A stretch of DNA of 64,000 bases from Dioscorea cayenensis subsp. rotundata (lineage: Eukaryota; Streptophyta; Magnoliopsida; Dioscoreales; Dioscoreaceae). The notes below the pieces were generated by a model. That model was not told where the DNA came from, made no database searches, and saw only the letters and a list, made by a program, of their open reading frames with translations. The DNA lies in contig NC_052489.1 in assembly GCF_009730915.1 (NCBI RefSeq), positions 3,437,622 through 3,501,621 on the forward strand. The letters are read 5' to 3'. Each line of letters starts with the position of its first letter. Position 1 is the first letter of the stretch. Positions 25,301 through 37,332 of the stretch are shown piece after piece. A program made the translations under genes and the position numbers.

Positions 25301-28300
25301 AGTTTTTTTTTTCAGCCTAACATCCAACAATTTTTCCAAGATACTACAATTCATACAAGCAATTTCAAATTGTCATGAATCTAATTAATTTGCATACCAA
25401 TCATATTGATAAATATCAAATTACTTCACACTCAATAACCTATAAGCCCGTATTCTCTTGTGATATAAATACTTTAAAATTTATAATATCTACTTTATAA
25501 TAATATTCCTCAAATGTTTGGAATTAATTATATAGAAAAACCACTACTATATATCAAAATTTTAAATAGTAACTAATACTATTATATAGGATTAAAACTA
25601 TTCTAGAACCTCGTACTTTACCCCAATATTCATTTCCATTCATGTACTTTACATTTTGCTCCTTTTTATCAGTGACAACGGCATAGCCTGAAATATGTGA
25701 TTGTCCACATGGCATGCTTTGTTGTCCTACTATGGCAAACCAACAATCACCCGGATTAAAAAAATATTATTTTAAAATTTTAAAATTTTTTTGGAACCAA
25801 TGATGTAGCAATGATATGCCATGTGGCAAATAATAACAATTTTCATTATTTTTTATTTTTTGTTCTTTCCAAAATATGCCACATCAACTTGCAACGTGGA
25901 TTTTTAAAATAATAAAAAAATGATTCATGATTATATGGCAGAAAACAAAGTACAGAAAAAAATGAACTTTGAGCAAAGCCAAAGACAAGATCCACCTTGA
26001 AGATGTCTCCTTGAATAAAAAGATCATCACAATTTTAAGTTTATACATGCCTACCTTATCTTATCAATGCCTCCTTCTCCTTGAACCCGAATGGTTAATC
26101 CATCATTAGCACCAGCTGGTACATCAACAACAATACTCCGTTTTGCCTGTATTCTGCCTTTACCACTACACTTTCTGCAATGTTCAGTGATTATCTTGCC
26201 ATCACCGCCACAATTTGAGCAACTAGATACCTATAACATGATAAAATCATCTATGCAGTGGACTAGGTGAAGGAAGTACTAAATTAAGTCACAAATATTA
26301 TTAGTATCAGCTACAATAATTTTTTTTTCCTTTCTCTCTCTCTCTCTTGCGTGGCAAAGAACTGCCTTTATCTAATACCAAAATATAGTGGTATCAGCTG
26401 CATAATGAAATGATACAACAAATTGAGATGTTTCTAACATTTTCTAATTGATATATGATGTAAATATTATATTCTATGAGTAAGGTCCCCATCGGATAAC
26501 CACCCATAGCCCATTTTCTGTATAGGACACCTTTCAGTTCAACAATGAAGGGTGATATTCATTTATTACAAAACAAGGATATGCAGTATTCGATTTAAAA
26601 GTGTGTCACATTAGAGCCTAACCAACAATGACAAGCACCAAGTTAAACTATGGAACACCAGCACTAATACAGAAAGAACAACCTTACCTGAGTAACTATT
26701 CCAAATGGTGTTTTTTGTGTCTTCATCACCCCACCCTTACCACCACATTCACTACATAGCTTAATGGAACTGCTAGATTTTGCACCACTACCACCACATC
26801 CATCACAGGTTTCAAAACAAGTAAAATCTATCTCCCGACTTCCTCCATGGACTGATTCTTCAAAGCTCAGATACAGGTCATAACTGCAAGCAAGAAAGAA
26901 GGTAAGAAAAAGATGACAAACCATTGCCAATATAATTAAGCATTAAACTTAACAACATGAAAAGAATGATTTATCGGCTTAAAACTAAATTGCATTTCAA
27001 AACCATATTCTAACATATAATAAGAAATGGCAATCAAAAATTAAAAACCAATAGTTATAAGTAATTGTTTTAGGTTCTATGCTGTATTACTATAAGCCTT
27101 GTGAAGTTCCATGTTGGCATGTTGACAATATGCCCAATAACTACTTCTCTAGATGATTATACAGAATGAAGTGAAATAATTTACAGAGCTAATGGAGCAT
27201 CGGAGCTAATTTTATTGACAAAAATAAAAATAAGATCAATTAAAGGCCAGTGAAGACAGAAAATTCTCAGGCAGAAGAATGTGAACCTTGTTACTAATTT
27301 TGGCTTTTAGAAAGGTTGAAAGACAGAAAGCTAGAACAACCGATAAGTTTGTGGCTCAATAACAACTCAAGAAATGGAATAATTACCGGATATCAAGCCC
27401 TTGTCTGCGGTTCATTCTTGTACCAAATTTGAATAACCCAGGGTCCTCACCCCCAAAAAATTCATCCGAATCACCAAAGAAAGAATTAAATACTTCAAAA
27501 GGATCTACCTGCAAAATTGTGGATTAAAATGCTTGCTCCTTTCTGCCAGTAGTTAATAATATAAACATATGACTAACTTAATCATCTTTTTGTTTGCAAA
27601 ATCAGAAAGATAAATATGACAACTACAAGAAGCTACCATCTCATTAATCATTACCCCAAAAAAAAAATCCCAAACTTAGAAGTGTTAAAATTTCTTACCC
27701 CATCTGGATGAAAACCGGTTCCTCCATATTCTCCTTGTAAACCAGCCTCACCAAAGCGATCATACAAAGATCTTTTCTCATTATCTGATAGCACCTACAG
27801 AAGGGTTAAGTGCCACATAGCAAAAAGAGAAATGCAATTCCAGACACAGAAACATAAAAAGAAATGAAGAGGCAGACAAAGAAAATCATTATTGACAATG
27901 TCACTAAACAAATCAAATGCGTGATGATAAGCCTCTATACAGGTGACATCTAAGACATGTTGGAACTTTACCAGAGAATAACTGCACACAAATAAGACTG
28001 ATCTAAGACATGTTGGAACTTTACCAGAGAATAAAATGATGAGCAAATAATTACACACTAATAAGACTGAAGAAAGAGAACAGTGAAGAAGATGAATACC
28101 TCATATGCAGCACTAATCTCCTTAAACTTTTCTTCTGAACCTGGGCTTTTGCTCATATCTGGATGATACTACAGTACAATAAAGGAGAAATGAAATCTGG
28201 AAGAATGTACAATGAAGATGTTATTGGTGCAGTAATTGACAAACAACCATTTCAGAAATCTTAGGATTTGAAGACTTGTAATTTCAGAACAAAATGAGAA

Positions 28301-28936
28301 TGAATCCTTTAACATAATGTAATCTGGAACATCAGAAACCACTGAAGGTTTGCAAGTTTTCAAGATTCGCCTCAAAAGAGATGCTAAACAGTCATGAAGA
28401 CACTTTTATCCACTTAACCAACACTAGCATTAAACTGTTTGAACCAACACTAGAAACTCCATATTGTTTTAATTCCAAATACCAATATTCAGCCAATAAA
28501 TCAACAGCATTTTCGCATTCCAAATTTCCGACAGTTTCGAGTAAAACATCCCAAAAACAAGTAATCCAAACATAATAACAACGAAAAGATACAAATTAGT
28601 CTGAATTTCAAATGGATTGCGTTGAGAGGAAACCTTGCGTGCGAGATTCCGGTAGGAACTCTTGATCTCCTGAAGAGTGGCGTTCCTATCAAGATTCAGC
28701 GTCTCGTAGTAGTCCCTGACCTTAGCTCTCACCACCCATTGCCGTTGCTTAGGAGAATCCCTAATGAAGCGAAGCAACGGAAAGCTAGGGTTCGGTATGA
28801 ACCGCAGCTCGCCATTAGAGAACCTCGAGGTCCGGGAACCCAGCAACAGTGGCCGAGAAGAGCCCGAATGGCGTAACAGGGGATCGCAAGGGATGGCGTT
28901 GGAGAAGCTCGGAGCTCCGCGAAGGAAAGCCACCAT
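19322..28936 (-). CDS. plastid-type DnaJ (Hsp40, type A) co-chaperone
   Basis: Eleven exons: 28936-28634, 28168-28100, 27794-27699, 27508-27387, 26883-26688, 26230-26055, 22288-22159, 21647-21487, 20962-20886, 20792-20702 and 19538-19322. The sum is 1638 nt, 545 aa; all junctions are GT-AG and phase-consistent. Residues 1-70 are Ser/Arg-rich and lack a recognisable domain, fitting a transit peptide. The J-domain starts near residue 73 (RDYYETLNL) with HPD at 103-105. A G/F-type linker and four zinc repeats (CDGCGGSG, CSECGGKG, CSNCGGDG, CRKCSGKG) follow, then the substrate-binding C-terminal domains. It should stimulate an Hsp70 ATPase, probably in the chloroplast. It most resembles the Arabidopsis DJA7 group. 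The last exon adds a hydrophobic stretch (HPAILISICGLLFTVLASSF) and a basic tail; a donor-like site inside that exon leaves the exact C terminus open. The 3.8-kb sixth intron contains a retroelement remnant. Confidence 0.92.
23409..24100 (+). pseudogene. Ty3/gypsy integrase relic
   Basis: In shifting frames the plus strand shows the integrase core beginning (SIWVIVDKLTKSAHFLPI), weak matches to the following core blocks, and the C-terminal module ending FEVGDFVFLKVSNWK...RFGKWGNLSPRYI. There are many stops and frameshifts. No RT or RNase H is seen upstream. Confidence 0.82.
24226..24360. repeat. ~50-bp tandem repeat, about 2.7 copies
   Basis: Units starting GATAT(A/C)CATGAAG at 24226, 24274 and 24325, each followed by a TATTGTTGATGAAATGA-type block. 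It lies inside the retroelement remnant. Confidence 0.85.
25081..25449. repeat. 185-bp tandem duplication in DnaJ intron 6
   Basis: Two head-to-tail copies (25081-25265 and 25266-25449), both starting AAGCATGCAGTTGTAGCACT and ending near CCTATAAGCCC, with only a handful of differences. It sits just beyond the retroelement remnant. Confidence 0.92.
27950..28055. repeat. 53-bp direct repeat in DnaJ intron 2
   Basis: CTAAGACATGTTGGAACTTT recurs at 27950 and about 28003 with the following bases also shared. Confidence 0.85.
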
Positions 28937-30087
28937 CGGCGGAGAGAGCTTCGTCGCCGGAGCTTGGCTGGCGATAGAGAACGAAAGAGAACTCTTGATC
29001 TTCGGGATGAGCTCGAGAAGCTGGAAATGTTTGCGGATTCGGGTCTGAGATTGGACCCGGATCCGATTAATTTATGGGAATATATGAAAATAAAAAAAGA
29101 GAGAATTTATTTAGGTGAAGAATAATAATTAAATTTATTTTCTTAATTTTTTTTTTAATTTACATTGAGATTTATTTTAACAAAACAATGAAAACATAGT
29201 TAAGTCATAGTTTTAGCATACTACCATAAATATAATTAATATCACAATTAATATTAGAAATTATAAATTCAAATAAATTTAGACAAACAGATTTCATAAA
29301 TATTAATTGAAAAGGAGACCAAATTAGTCAAAAATACCTTTGTTTTAACTTGTTTAAATTAAAAACATAAATAAAAGATTCAGCTGGATTAATTGAACCA
29401 ACAAAAATTCCAATTTATTCAGTTTTAATGAGCTACCAGTCCCTTAAGATTTAAAAACAAAAAAAAATTAAAAACCAAAATATTTCAATTTTATGGACCT
29501 TAAACTAAATTAATGCAAATGCACATTAGTAAAAACAAAATAAAAATCAATACAAAATTAAAAAAGTCTCAATACTTCTGTGCTACATAACATTAAGATA
29601 ATATATTAATGGTTTATATTCAACAAAAATGACTCCTTGATTACTAGTAGAATCCATAGCTATACCACATTAAATAATTTTAAGTGAGTGAATTATCACT
29701 GAGATTAACACAAAATGAGTGACAAGTGCCAAACAGGGTACACATTTAAATCACAATTGGCAGATAATTACAAGCTAAATAATTAGCCCATACATTAATC
29801 TATTAACTACTTGAAAAATCCACATGATCTTCAGTTTTACATGTCAAACATTTTTGTTACATAAGCAATGTCAGTACCAGATCTTTGTATAGAGATAATT
29901 AATATATGCACATTGCCGATGCATTTAACTCAATCACTAGAGGATGTTGCACCTGAACATTAAACCCTTCTGATCAACTCTCTGCTCATCATTACCTGTT
30001 AAACATTTCCGTGATTAATAATAACCATATATCAATCTGATTTCGGAGATTCAACCCTACGAAATTAAAAAAAAAAAAAAAAGTAGA
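28937..30087. other. spacer between DnaJ and UEV1-type genes
   Basis: Holds the DnaJ 5' leader and promoter side (28937 to about 29060, less AT-rich) and the 3' UTR of the UEV1-type gene (just below 30088). The middle is AT-rich and I see nothing else in it. Confidence 0.55.
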
Positions 30088-33000
30088 CTAGCCTGTTGGC
30101 TGACACAGCCTTCGGTTCTCACGAGACGACATTTCTTTCTTCAAATTAGTCAGTATGTCCTCCATGGTGTATTCTCTCTTCCAATTTGCTAGCATTGGAA
30201 ACAAACTGGGTTCAACCTGATAAACAAATTTAAACAACATGAGATTGGTTTCTTATTGGAGGAAGACAATTTGAGTTTCAATGTATGTTGAGTACCATTC
30301 CGGTTTCCTCATTTACACAGTTCATGTTTATCTGAGACTGGAACCGCACGGTTGGTGGATTGTCTGGGTAATCTTTGTCACAGAATAGTTTTAGTTGATA
30401 AATTCGTCCATCATGGACGGTCTGAAAGTAAGGCAGTACAATGGAAGGTCATTAAAGAGGATTTCAAATAAAACAAGCAGCATTTACAAATTGGAGAGAA
30501 ACAGAATAATGGATCAGAAACATACGTTGTGAGGACCAATGATCGTCCCAGTCCAAGAACGCATGTAAATATCATCTGCATCATCCATACCATAGCTGAC
30601 AGTTCCATCACCTATACCCTTCTCCCCTCTCTCCAATTCTTCCAGCAATCTAAAACTTCTTGGAACTACAAGAGGGGGAAAAAACCAAGTCATTCTTCAG
30701 AAGTCTGCTCTAGAATTATTGAAACATAGAACCGAGAAAAGATCTAAAGGCCACTGGACAACTTAGGGCAAGGTGTTGAGCTGCTTAAAAGACCTTAATA
30801 GATGTAAGACAAAACAATTTCTCAAACTAATATCAGAGATTATTGTTCCACTTATGACTTGATACAGGAGAAGTACAGTATCTTATACCTTACCCTTGGG
30901 ACACAGGAACATCATTCAGTAAGATTGCAACTTAAACATTTAAATGACATAGACAAGGTTTACCTCATCAAATTACATAATCTTATGTTTAAGATATCCA
31001 GTGCACGTTAATGCCCATCACAGTAAAAGATATGCATCAACAGACTGCCATATCTCACCTAAATCTGCAGTCCATCATCCCATCCACAATGCTTGGCGGT
31101 AATTAAAGCATTGAATGAATTATATCATCAGCAAGTGACAAGCAATATTATACCACATGGAAAATTTACACATCAGCAAGAAAAATAAATGCAATTGGTG
31201 GACATAAATACATATATGCTTAGCTCACACAAAAAATGATATGCAATGACTAGTCATCATCAAATTTGTCATGTAATAGACCTGTCCCATGTATTAGTTG
31301 AGAACGTAGAAGGTGTGCCTACCATAACAATGAGTGGGCCCTAACCGGTTGTCGACTCAAGTTGCAAATGTATCTAATTCAGTTAAGTGATCTCATGCAG
31401 GTGCAAGCTGGATCAATCTCATAGAAAATCCAAGACCTTAACCAATTTTGTCCTTGACATATACAATCAAATGATTCATACTTTAAAATGTAGATCATGT
31501 TCTTAACCCTTTATGTCCTTGACATATACAGTAAAATAATTCATACTCTCAAAAGTAGATCATGTTCTAAATTCTAATAGCCTCCGTTGGTTTGGCGTTT
31601 GATAGAAACTATACTTTCTTTGAAGGACTATCATGCACTAACATCTTGATTTAAAACTAAGTTTCCACACACTTAAGTTTAATTTTCATCTAGAAACAGA
31701 AGAATTCTAAAAACCACCGGTAAAGATCATGGGCTAACAATAATATTCTCAACAAATAGTGGAAATAATAATAGTTTTAGATAATTCTATATGATTTATG
31801 GACAATTTAAGTATGAAGATCAATATTGAACCTGGATTATAATTTATTAATACTATTCTCACTATTTTTTAACTTTGAAATTTCACTACATTGAAAATGG
31901 CACCCACTACAAGATTTCTCTAAATTTAACACATTTTGATGGAATTTGAAATTCCTTCCTGACTAAGTATCTCAATTATCCAACTTTTGAATATGACTGG
32001 GCATTAAATGAGACAAAATGATACTTATGTAAAATCTAGGTCTAAGCATGCCCAAAAAATGCCTATTCAAATTTCCAAAAAGGGCGCATTTACAGCTGGA
32101 CAATGTGTGTGGTAACCTAATTCTTTAAAATCAAACTGCCAACAGACAAGATGGATGTGTCTGTAAAATAGATATAAATAGATAGAGAAGTCAGAGATAG
32201 GAAGCCCATAGAATTTTTTAGGTAGAAAGAGAAAAAGAAAGTTCGTGGTGTAAGGAAGTGATGAAGTGGTAAGAACATGTAAAAGGACATATATTTGTTC
32301 AAAGTGGTGGGGAAATCATTAAAGTGACCTGACTTCCCTCTAATTCAGATATTTATTTGCCTTGAAGTAGGGGAAGTGATACTTCCCTCAGTTCAACACT
32401 TCCTTTGATTTTGAAATAAATCCACTTCAGGATGTTTTCATTGGAGTGGAATAAGTGAGTAACACATTAGAACTACTAGAAGTGATATTACTTCCAACCA
32501 CTTCAGGGAAACATCACTTTCACGCATTTCTTTGCTTCACACCATTTCAAAACAAATAAACACCCCCTCAGGGGAAGAAAGAGGGTAAGTTACAAAGAGA
32601 AAGTTATCACATTATGATAGAGATAGAAATGAGTGACGAAGGAAAAGAAAGAGTTATCATGTATAGAGAAAAAGGGGAGTAGAAATGAAATAAAGAAATG
32701 GAGAATTGATGAGGTAGAGAGAGAAAACAAGGGTACAAAGATAGAAAGCAAAGGGAGAATGAGATGGAAAGAGGTGTAGTTAAGGTAGAACGAGGAGCGG
32801 GGAACAACGGGAACATGAAGTAGGAAATGAAAGTAGTGAAGTCGAGAGAAACAGTTATTGATATATAGACAAAAAAAAAGGACAGTTAAGATACAAAGAA
32901 AGGTTTTGTCCTACATAACATAGGTGAGATTACTAAGATGCTAGTTTGGTGGTATTTCAAGATTACCACCCCTCATGATGTCGTGGTCACTTCACTGTAA

Positions 33001-34068
33001 AGTATTGTAACATTGCTGAATGAGCATGTAGCTAAATGATAGAATACTAGCATGCAAATGAAAAAGCCACAAAGGAAATAATTTGCCAGAGGCATGCGAC
33101 AAAAAAGCACTAGGAGCACATAACAAACAACCTAACCTAGGCTTCATGTGGAAATAAAGAAATGGAAAGGCTAGTATTACGTACACTGGCAGATCATAAA
33201 TGAAATTCAGAAATTGAAAGAATCCAATCCTTGCACAAAGACATACTTGTGCCCTTGTTAGTTATATAGCATAACTGTATGCTATATGTGCTTAATAATT
33301 TACATATCTAAACTGGAATACTACTTCCACAATCTATCTTTCTGTCTATCTTTTAGAATTAGCATCGATGTGTTTGTCTCAAGGATATTAACCAGCATTT
33401 AGAGAGCTGCTGTATCTAGAAAGAGATGTAAATGAATTATCTTTTGAATCTAGGACTACAAGTAAATAAATCTACATTTGTGTAATAAATATTGAAATCA
33501 ACCCGCAGAATGAAATAATATAGAGACATAGAAAAGATTCAAACTTTCAATTTCTTTCAGGCAACATACAACGTATTAAAATATAATTTTATTTGTGACA
33601 TTGAAATTCACACGCCAACATCTCTTAATGCCTAAGCTAATAAAATCAAAGCCCTGATTAAATAGCCGGCCAACAAAATGCCGTTTACTCTTTCATTAGC
33701 CGAACGCGCTTGCCTAACCTTGCAAATCTTAAATTTTGAAACTTTGAATCAAATATCCAAACAGCTAATGATCAAGGCATGAAGAACTAAACATTTTCAA
33801 ACCCAACAAGATCATCAAGACCAAATCACCAAAAATTCACTGACTTTCATCAAAATAAAACCTTTAGGGCACGTGAATGCAACCCAATCAAAGGTAATCT
33901 ACTCATACTAAATTCATTGACTTCAAAACCCCCAAAAAGAAAAGAAAAGAAAAGGATCCAGTGCCCGATCAACAACACTGCAAATGGAAATTCCAACAAA
34001 AAAAAAATGAAAAATCACAAGAAAAATCACAAGGGCTTACCAACCACATGAGAGTCCTCGGAGCTCAT
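30088..34068 (-). CDS. UEV1: ubiquitin-conjugating enzyme E2 variant 1 (UEV1/MMZ type)
   Basis: Four exons: 34068-34041, 30665-30526, 30421-30296 and 30216-30088. The sum is 423 nt, 140 aa, with phase-consistent GT-AG introns; the first intron is 3.4 kb. The protein starts [20 protein letters not shown], includes [18 protein letters not shown] and [13 protein letters not shown], and continues with the UBC fold ([22 protein letters not shown]). The catalytic cysteine segment of active E2s is replaced, as expected for a variant. UEV1 proteins pair with UBC13 to build Lys63-linked ubiquitin chains used in DNA damage tolerance and signalling, in cytosol and nucleus. Length and all blocks match plant UEV1 proteins, so the copy looks functional. 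A short first exon followed by a long first intron is the only notable structural feature. Confidence 0.96.
31449..31570. repeat. ~66-bp direct repeat in UEV1 intron 1
   Basis: TCCTTGACATATACA followed by an AT-rich block and GTAGATCATGTTCT occurs twice in tandem with several differences. Confidence 0.75.
32340..32572. mobile_element. possible MITE in UEV1 intron 1
   Basis: The right end reads CCATTTCAAAACAAATAAAC then ACCCCC. The left side near 32347 carries a similar inverted block (ATATTTATTTGCCTTGAAGT). Interior GAAGTGATACTTCC-like pieces recur. No target duplication was found, so the limits are approximate. A GA-rich low-complexity tract follows (about 32570-32880). Confidence 0.35.
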
Positions 34069-34647
34069 CACTCTCCTCTGTTGGAAAAGATCAATCGACC
34101 CTCAGATCGCACCTTCTTCTCTCTCTCTCGTCTCTCTCTCTCCACAAAAAGGAGAGGATCGCAGCGAGAAGAGGCAACTACTGCCCCGTTTCTCCTTCGA
34201 AAAAAAGGAAAAGAGGAGAAGAAGAGAGAAGAGCAGGCGAACCACTTCTTGGATATGGTCTTTGCATTTACACCCTCCAAAAGTGTTCTATTCTTTTGTT
34301 TCTTTAAAAACTTTTTCATCATTTTTTTTTAAAAAAGGAAAGAAAAGCGCAAACCTTTTGCAGCTGCACCCTCCTTTTTCCTTTAAATTTCAAAATAGCG
34401 CTGACCTTATTTTGCTTTTAATTTTTCCATAATATTTTTACCCTTTTAGTGGCTTTAACGTGATGTTGATTACCCTTTTAGTAAATTAACCTGTCAAAAA
34501 TGCTTAATCATTTCATAAAATGTGATTATACAGTCCAAGAAATTTGCCAAAATGCTTCAATCCATCCATTGCACACTCTGGTTTTCATGACCAAACAAAT
34601 GGCAAACAAAAAAGTTACATCAATTAGCCATGAAATCTTGAAGAACA
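34069..34647. promoter_or_regulatory. UEV1 upstream region and CDCA7-like 3' flank
   Basis: The 5' leader side of UEV1 contains a pyrimidine/purine-biased tract (about 34105-34240, GA-rich on the gene strand), common in plant leaders and core promoters. The far end should hold the 3' UTR of the neighbouring co-directional gene. No TATA box was assigned. Confidence 0.45.
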
Positions 34648-36715
34648 TCACTGCTGGCTTAATTTCATTTTCAGCTTATACATCAGCAGATGAGCAACAG
34701 ACTCATACCCCATCTCGCGAGCTTTTCATCAGCATCATAAGATTTGAAAGACGAACAAGTTTCAAAATGTAAGTCAATATACATAAGCAATAAAAACATA
34801 AATATATCAAGTAGCAGCGGTTGTATTCTTTTAATGTACCATGATAAATGGCAATTCCCGTCGGTGCCATCTTTCGCTTCTTCAAACAGATCGAACTATA
34901 ATACAAACGAAGACATAACAACAGGTTCAAAACATCTTCAAATCAATAATAAATCCATGTATCTCAGAAATAATTTTGGTGGTGTATAAATAAATACCTG
35001 TTGCATATCCAGAATGGGTTAATTCCTTTCTCTTCGATGCAGTGTGGGCACATCCAATTCTTGTTCGTTCTAACATCTTCCAATTCTTCTCCATAACGAC
35101 TTTTGAGGCATGCACGGCATAAGACCCCATTGCTCGAATGGCAAGATGAGCATTCTGTTTTGCCTGTTTCGTGAAGCTATATTAAATGATTTTTTTTTTT
35201 GAATCAGGGATGATCAATAGGTTGAATAAACAATTACCCATGCATGGTTGATCGATATCCCCATCACGGCAGTGTTTGCAGTCATCTTCACAACACAGTG
35301 TCTTTTGCCTGCGCATAAATATAATCCTATCAACTTTCTTGAGTCTCTCCTTTTTGACATATTCGGAGATTGAATATCCCATGCATGATTTCGATATCAA
35401 AATTGAAAATGAAGGTCAGATAGATCTAATTGACAATGAAACCAATTAAATTCATTGCCACACCATAACTTAAGTAAATTTCAAGATGAATTATTAACTA
35501 TAACCAACTTGCAAGAAATAGGGAAGGTAGGAAGGTAGGACAATGGCGAACATCATGTCATGCGGAGGATATCAAGTCAATCTCGGAAGTGCTAAGAAGG
35601 TGATTTTCAAAGAAGATAACCTGCAGAAATGGCAACAAATCCCCAGAACAGAATTATAAATAGTTCCCCGGCCTGTGCTTCCACATCGCCCCAAAAATAG
35701 TCTCTTTCGAGCCGGGACGATACACCATTCTCTCCCTGTCACTTCATCTAAAGAACCAAACAAATTTTACAAAATAGATTGCAGTAATCAAATAAAAACA
35801 TTTTTTTTTTCTGATTATAAAGATCTAGGCTCACCAGGGGTTCCATACAAACACAATTGTCTCTCTGTCACGTTAGCTGAAGAACCAGACAAAATTTACA
35901 AATTAGATTGCAGTAACTCAAACAAAAACAAGTTATTTCTGATTATAAAGATCTTGGCTCACCAGAGGTTCCTTTCAAACGCTCCGACCGACGAACAGGA
36001 GTGCTTAAAACTCTTCGTGTTCTTGGGGAACTTTTACTCATTTTCACGCACTTGGTGGACAAGGCCAATGAGGAGAGCTCTTCCGCTTTATCGTTAATCC
36101 CAAGAGATGCCATTCGAGCCTTCAGCAAAATGCACATCAAGAACCACACTTGGTATAACAGAAAGAACTAATCAATCAAAAAGTTTTGAGCTTTCTCGGA
36201 GGATCTCATAGTCAAGCTTTGAGCTTTCTACTCCCTCGGCTTCTTTCTCCTCCTCTTGTAATCTCTCTTCTTTCTCCTCGACTTGTGGTCTCTCATCTTT
36301 CTCCATCACTCCATCTTGTCCATTCAAACCAGGAAAGTTTTGGTCTAATGAGGAACTACCAAAAATCTATGGACTGGCAGATGAAGAATAAAATCAAATA
36401 CCTTGCAGGCATGAATCAATGAGGCCCTTCAAACGGAAAGATCGACGAACCGGTGCACTTGAACAGCGCTTGGCCTTCATCACAAGCAAGTTCCACAGGA
36501 ATTGAAAGAAATGCCCACCAAAAAACAGCAGAGAGAAAATATAACACATCAAAGAAAGACAATGGCACCTTTTTCTCTGAAGTTCGGCATTGATAAGAGT
36601 CACCACTGGCTTTCACTCCACCAGTGGTTTCCTCCCCTCCAGGTGAAGCACCCGGAACACCATGCTCGCTTTTCAAGCGGCTGGATCGACGAAGGGGAAC
36701 GGCATGAGCCGCCAT
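34648..36715 (-). CDS. CDCA7-like zinc-finger protein (zf-4CXXC_R1 domain)
   Basis: Nine exons: 36715-36569, 36474-36402, 36148-35963, 35876-35835, 35747-35621, 35308-35238, 35163-34998, 34895-34840 and 34721-34648. The sum is 942 nt, 313 aa, phase-consistent throughout. The N-terminal half carries three basic RRSxRLK motifs (residues 9-15, 59-65, 126-132). The C-terminal half is a cysteine-rich domain with CCHFCRQKTLCC, CKHC, CSSC, CRAC, MCPHC and ICNSSICLKKRKMAPTG, ending near REMGYESVAHLL. This is the zinc-finger domain named after monoamine oxidase A repressor R1. In CDCA7 it binds DNA and works with an Snf2 remodeller in DNA methylation; plant relatives are nuclear, and this one's precise role is unknown. 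Exon 3's acceptor is uncertain: the model places a hydrophobic VWFLMCILL at its start, and a later in-frame acceptor near 36087 is possible. Exon 4 looks newly made by duplication. Confidence 0.85.
35727..35972. repeat. ~128-bp tandem duplication spanning an intron and exon edges
   Basis: 35727-35844 and 35855-35972 are diverged copies. Each includes a CTGTCAC block, TAGATTGCAGTAA, TGATTATAAAGATCT and GGCTCACCAG. They contain introns 4 and 3 of the CDCA7-like gene with their splice sites. Confidence 0.85.
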
Positions 36716-37332
36716 TGAAGTGGTTTCAGAGACAACGGAGAAAAAGGATTAATGTTTTTGGTCTATCTCTTCTTTGCACCTACAACGGTCCCTTTTTTTC
36801 AAATAAATTCTTGTCAACGGTCAAAATTTCAAACTTGCAATCCTGTCTTTCTTGGGAAATTTGCATTAACACCCCCGCAAAAGCTAAGAATTTATATGTG
36901 AAATCTTTCATCCAACCAATTCCCTCAGTCCATAACACAGACATTGATAAAAAAAGGGGAACAATAATAAGACATAAATTTCAAAAAAATTCATGCTATG
37001 AATACAAGCATGAAGAAATGTTTGATTGAAAATGAACAGTGTTCTTATTATCAAAGAATGAAAGAATGAAATAATCATTAGAAGTAACAATGTTAGCAAT
37101 AACAATGTTAGAAGTAACAATGGATGATCCGGACAAATACATTTTCTTGACAAAAAAGGCAAATTTTTTGACAAAAAAAGGATTGGAACACAGACATCTT
37201 GGTGTCCAAATCCATTGACCCACATCCGTTAATCACTAATCCTGTCATCTTCCTTTGGTGTTTGATTGTCGAACGGAATGTATGTACAAAAAAGATGGAA
37301 ATTTGCTTGATATTATAAGGGCGAAGAATCGA
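36716..37332. other. spacer between CDCA7-like and Nudix genes
   Basis: Should hold the promoter of the CDCA7-like gene and the 3' UTR of the Nudix gene. A GTTAGAAGTAACAATG-like short repeat occurs two or three times near 37080-37122. The longer open frames here are on the strand opposite the genes and match nothing. Confidence 0.5.

Noticed and set aside
31570-31600. GGTTTGGCGTTTG block as a Tourist-type end
   Set aside because: No inverted partner or TAA/TTA duplication could be found.
33961-34332. Plus-strand 123-aa open frame
   Set aside because: Antisense to the UEV1 first exon and its GA-rich leader; composition is low-complexity.
36502-37029. Plus-strand 175-aa open frame
   Set aside because: Antisense to exon 1 of the CDCA7-like gene and its upstream region; no family match.
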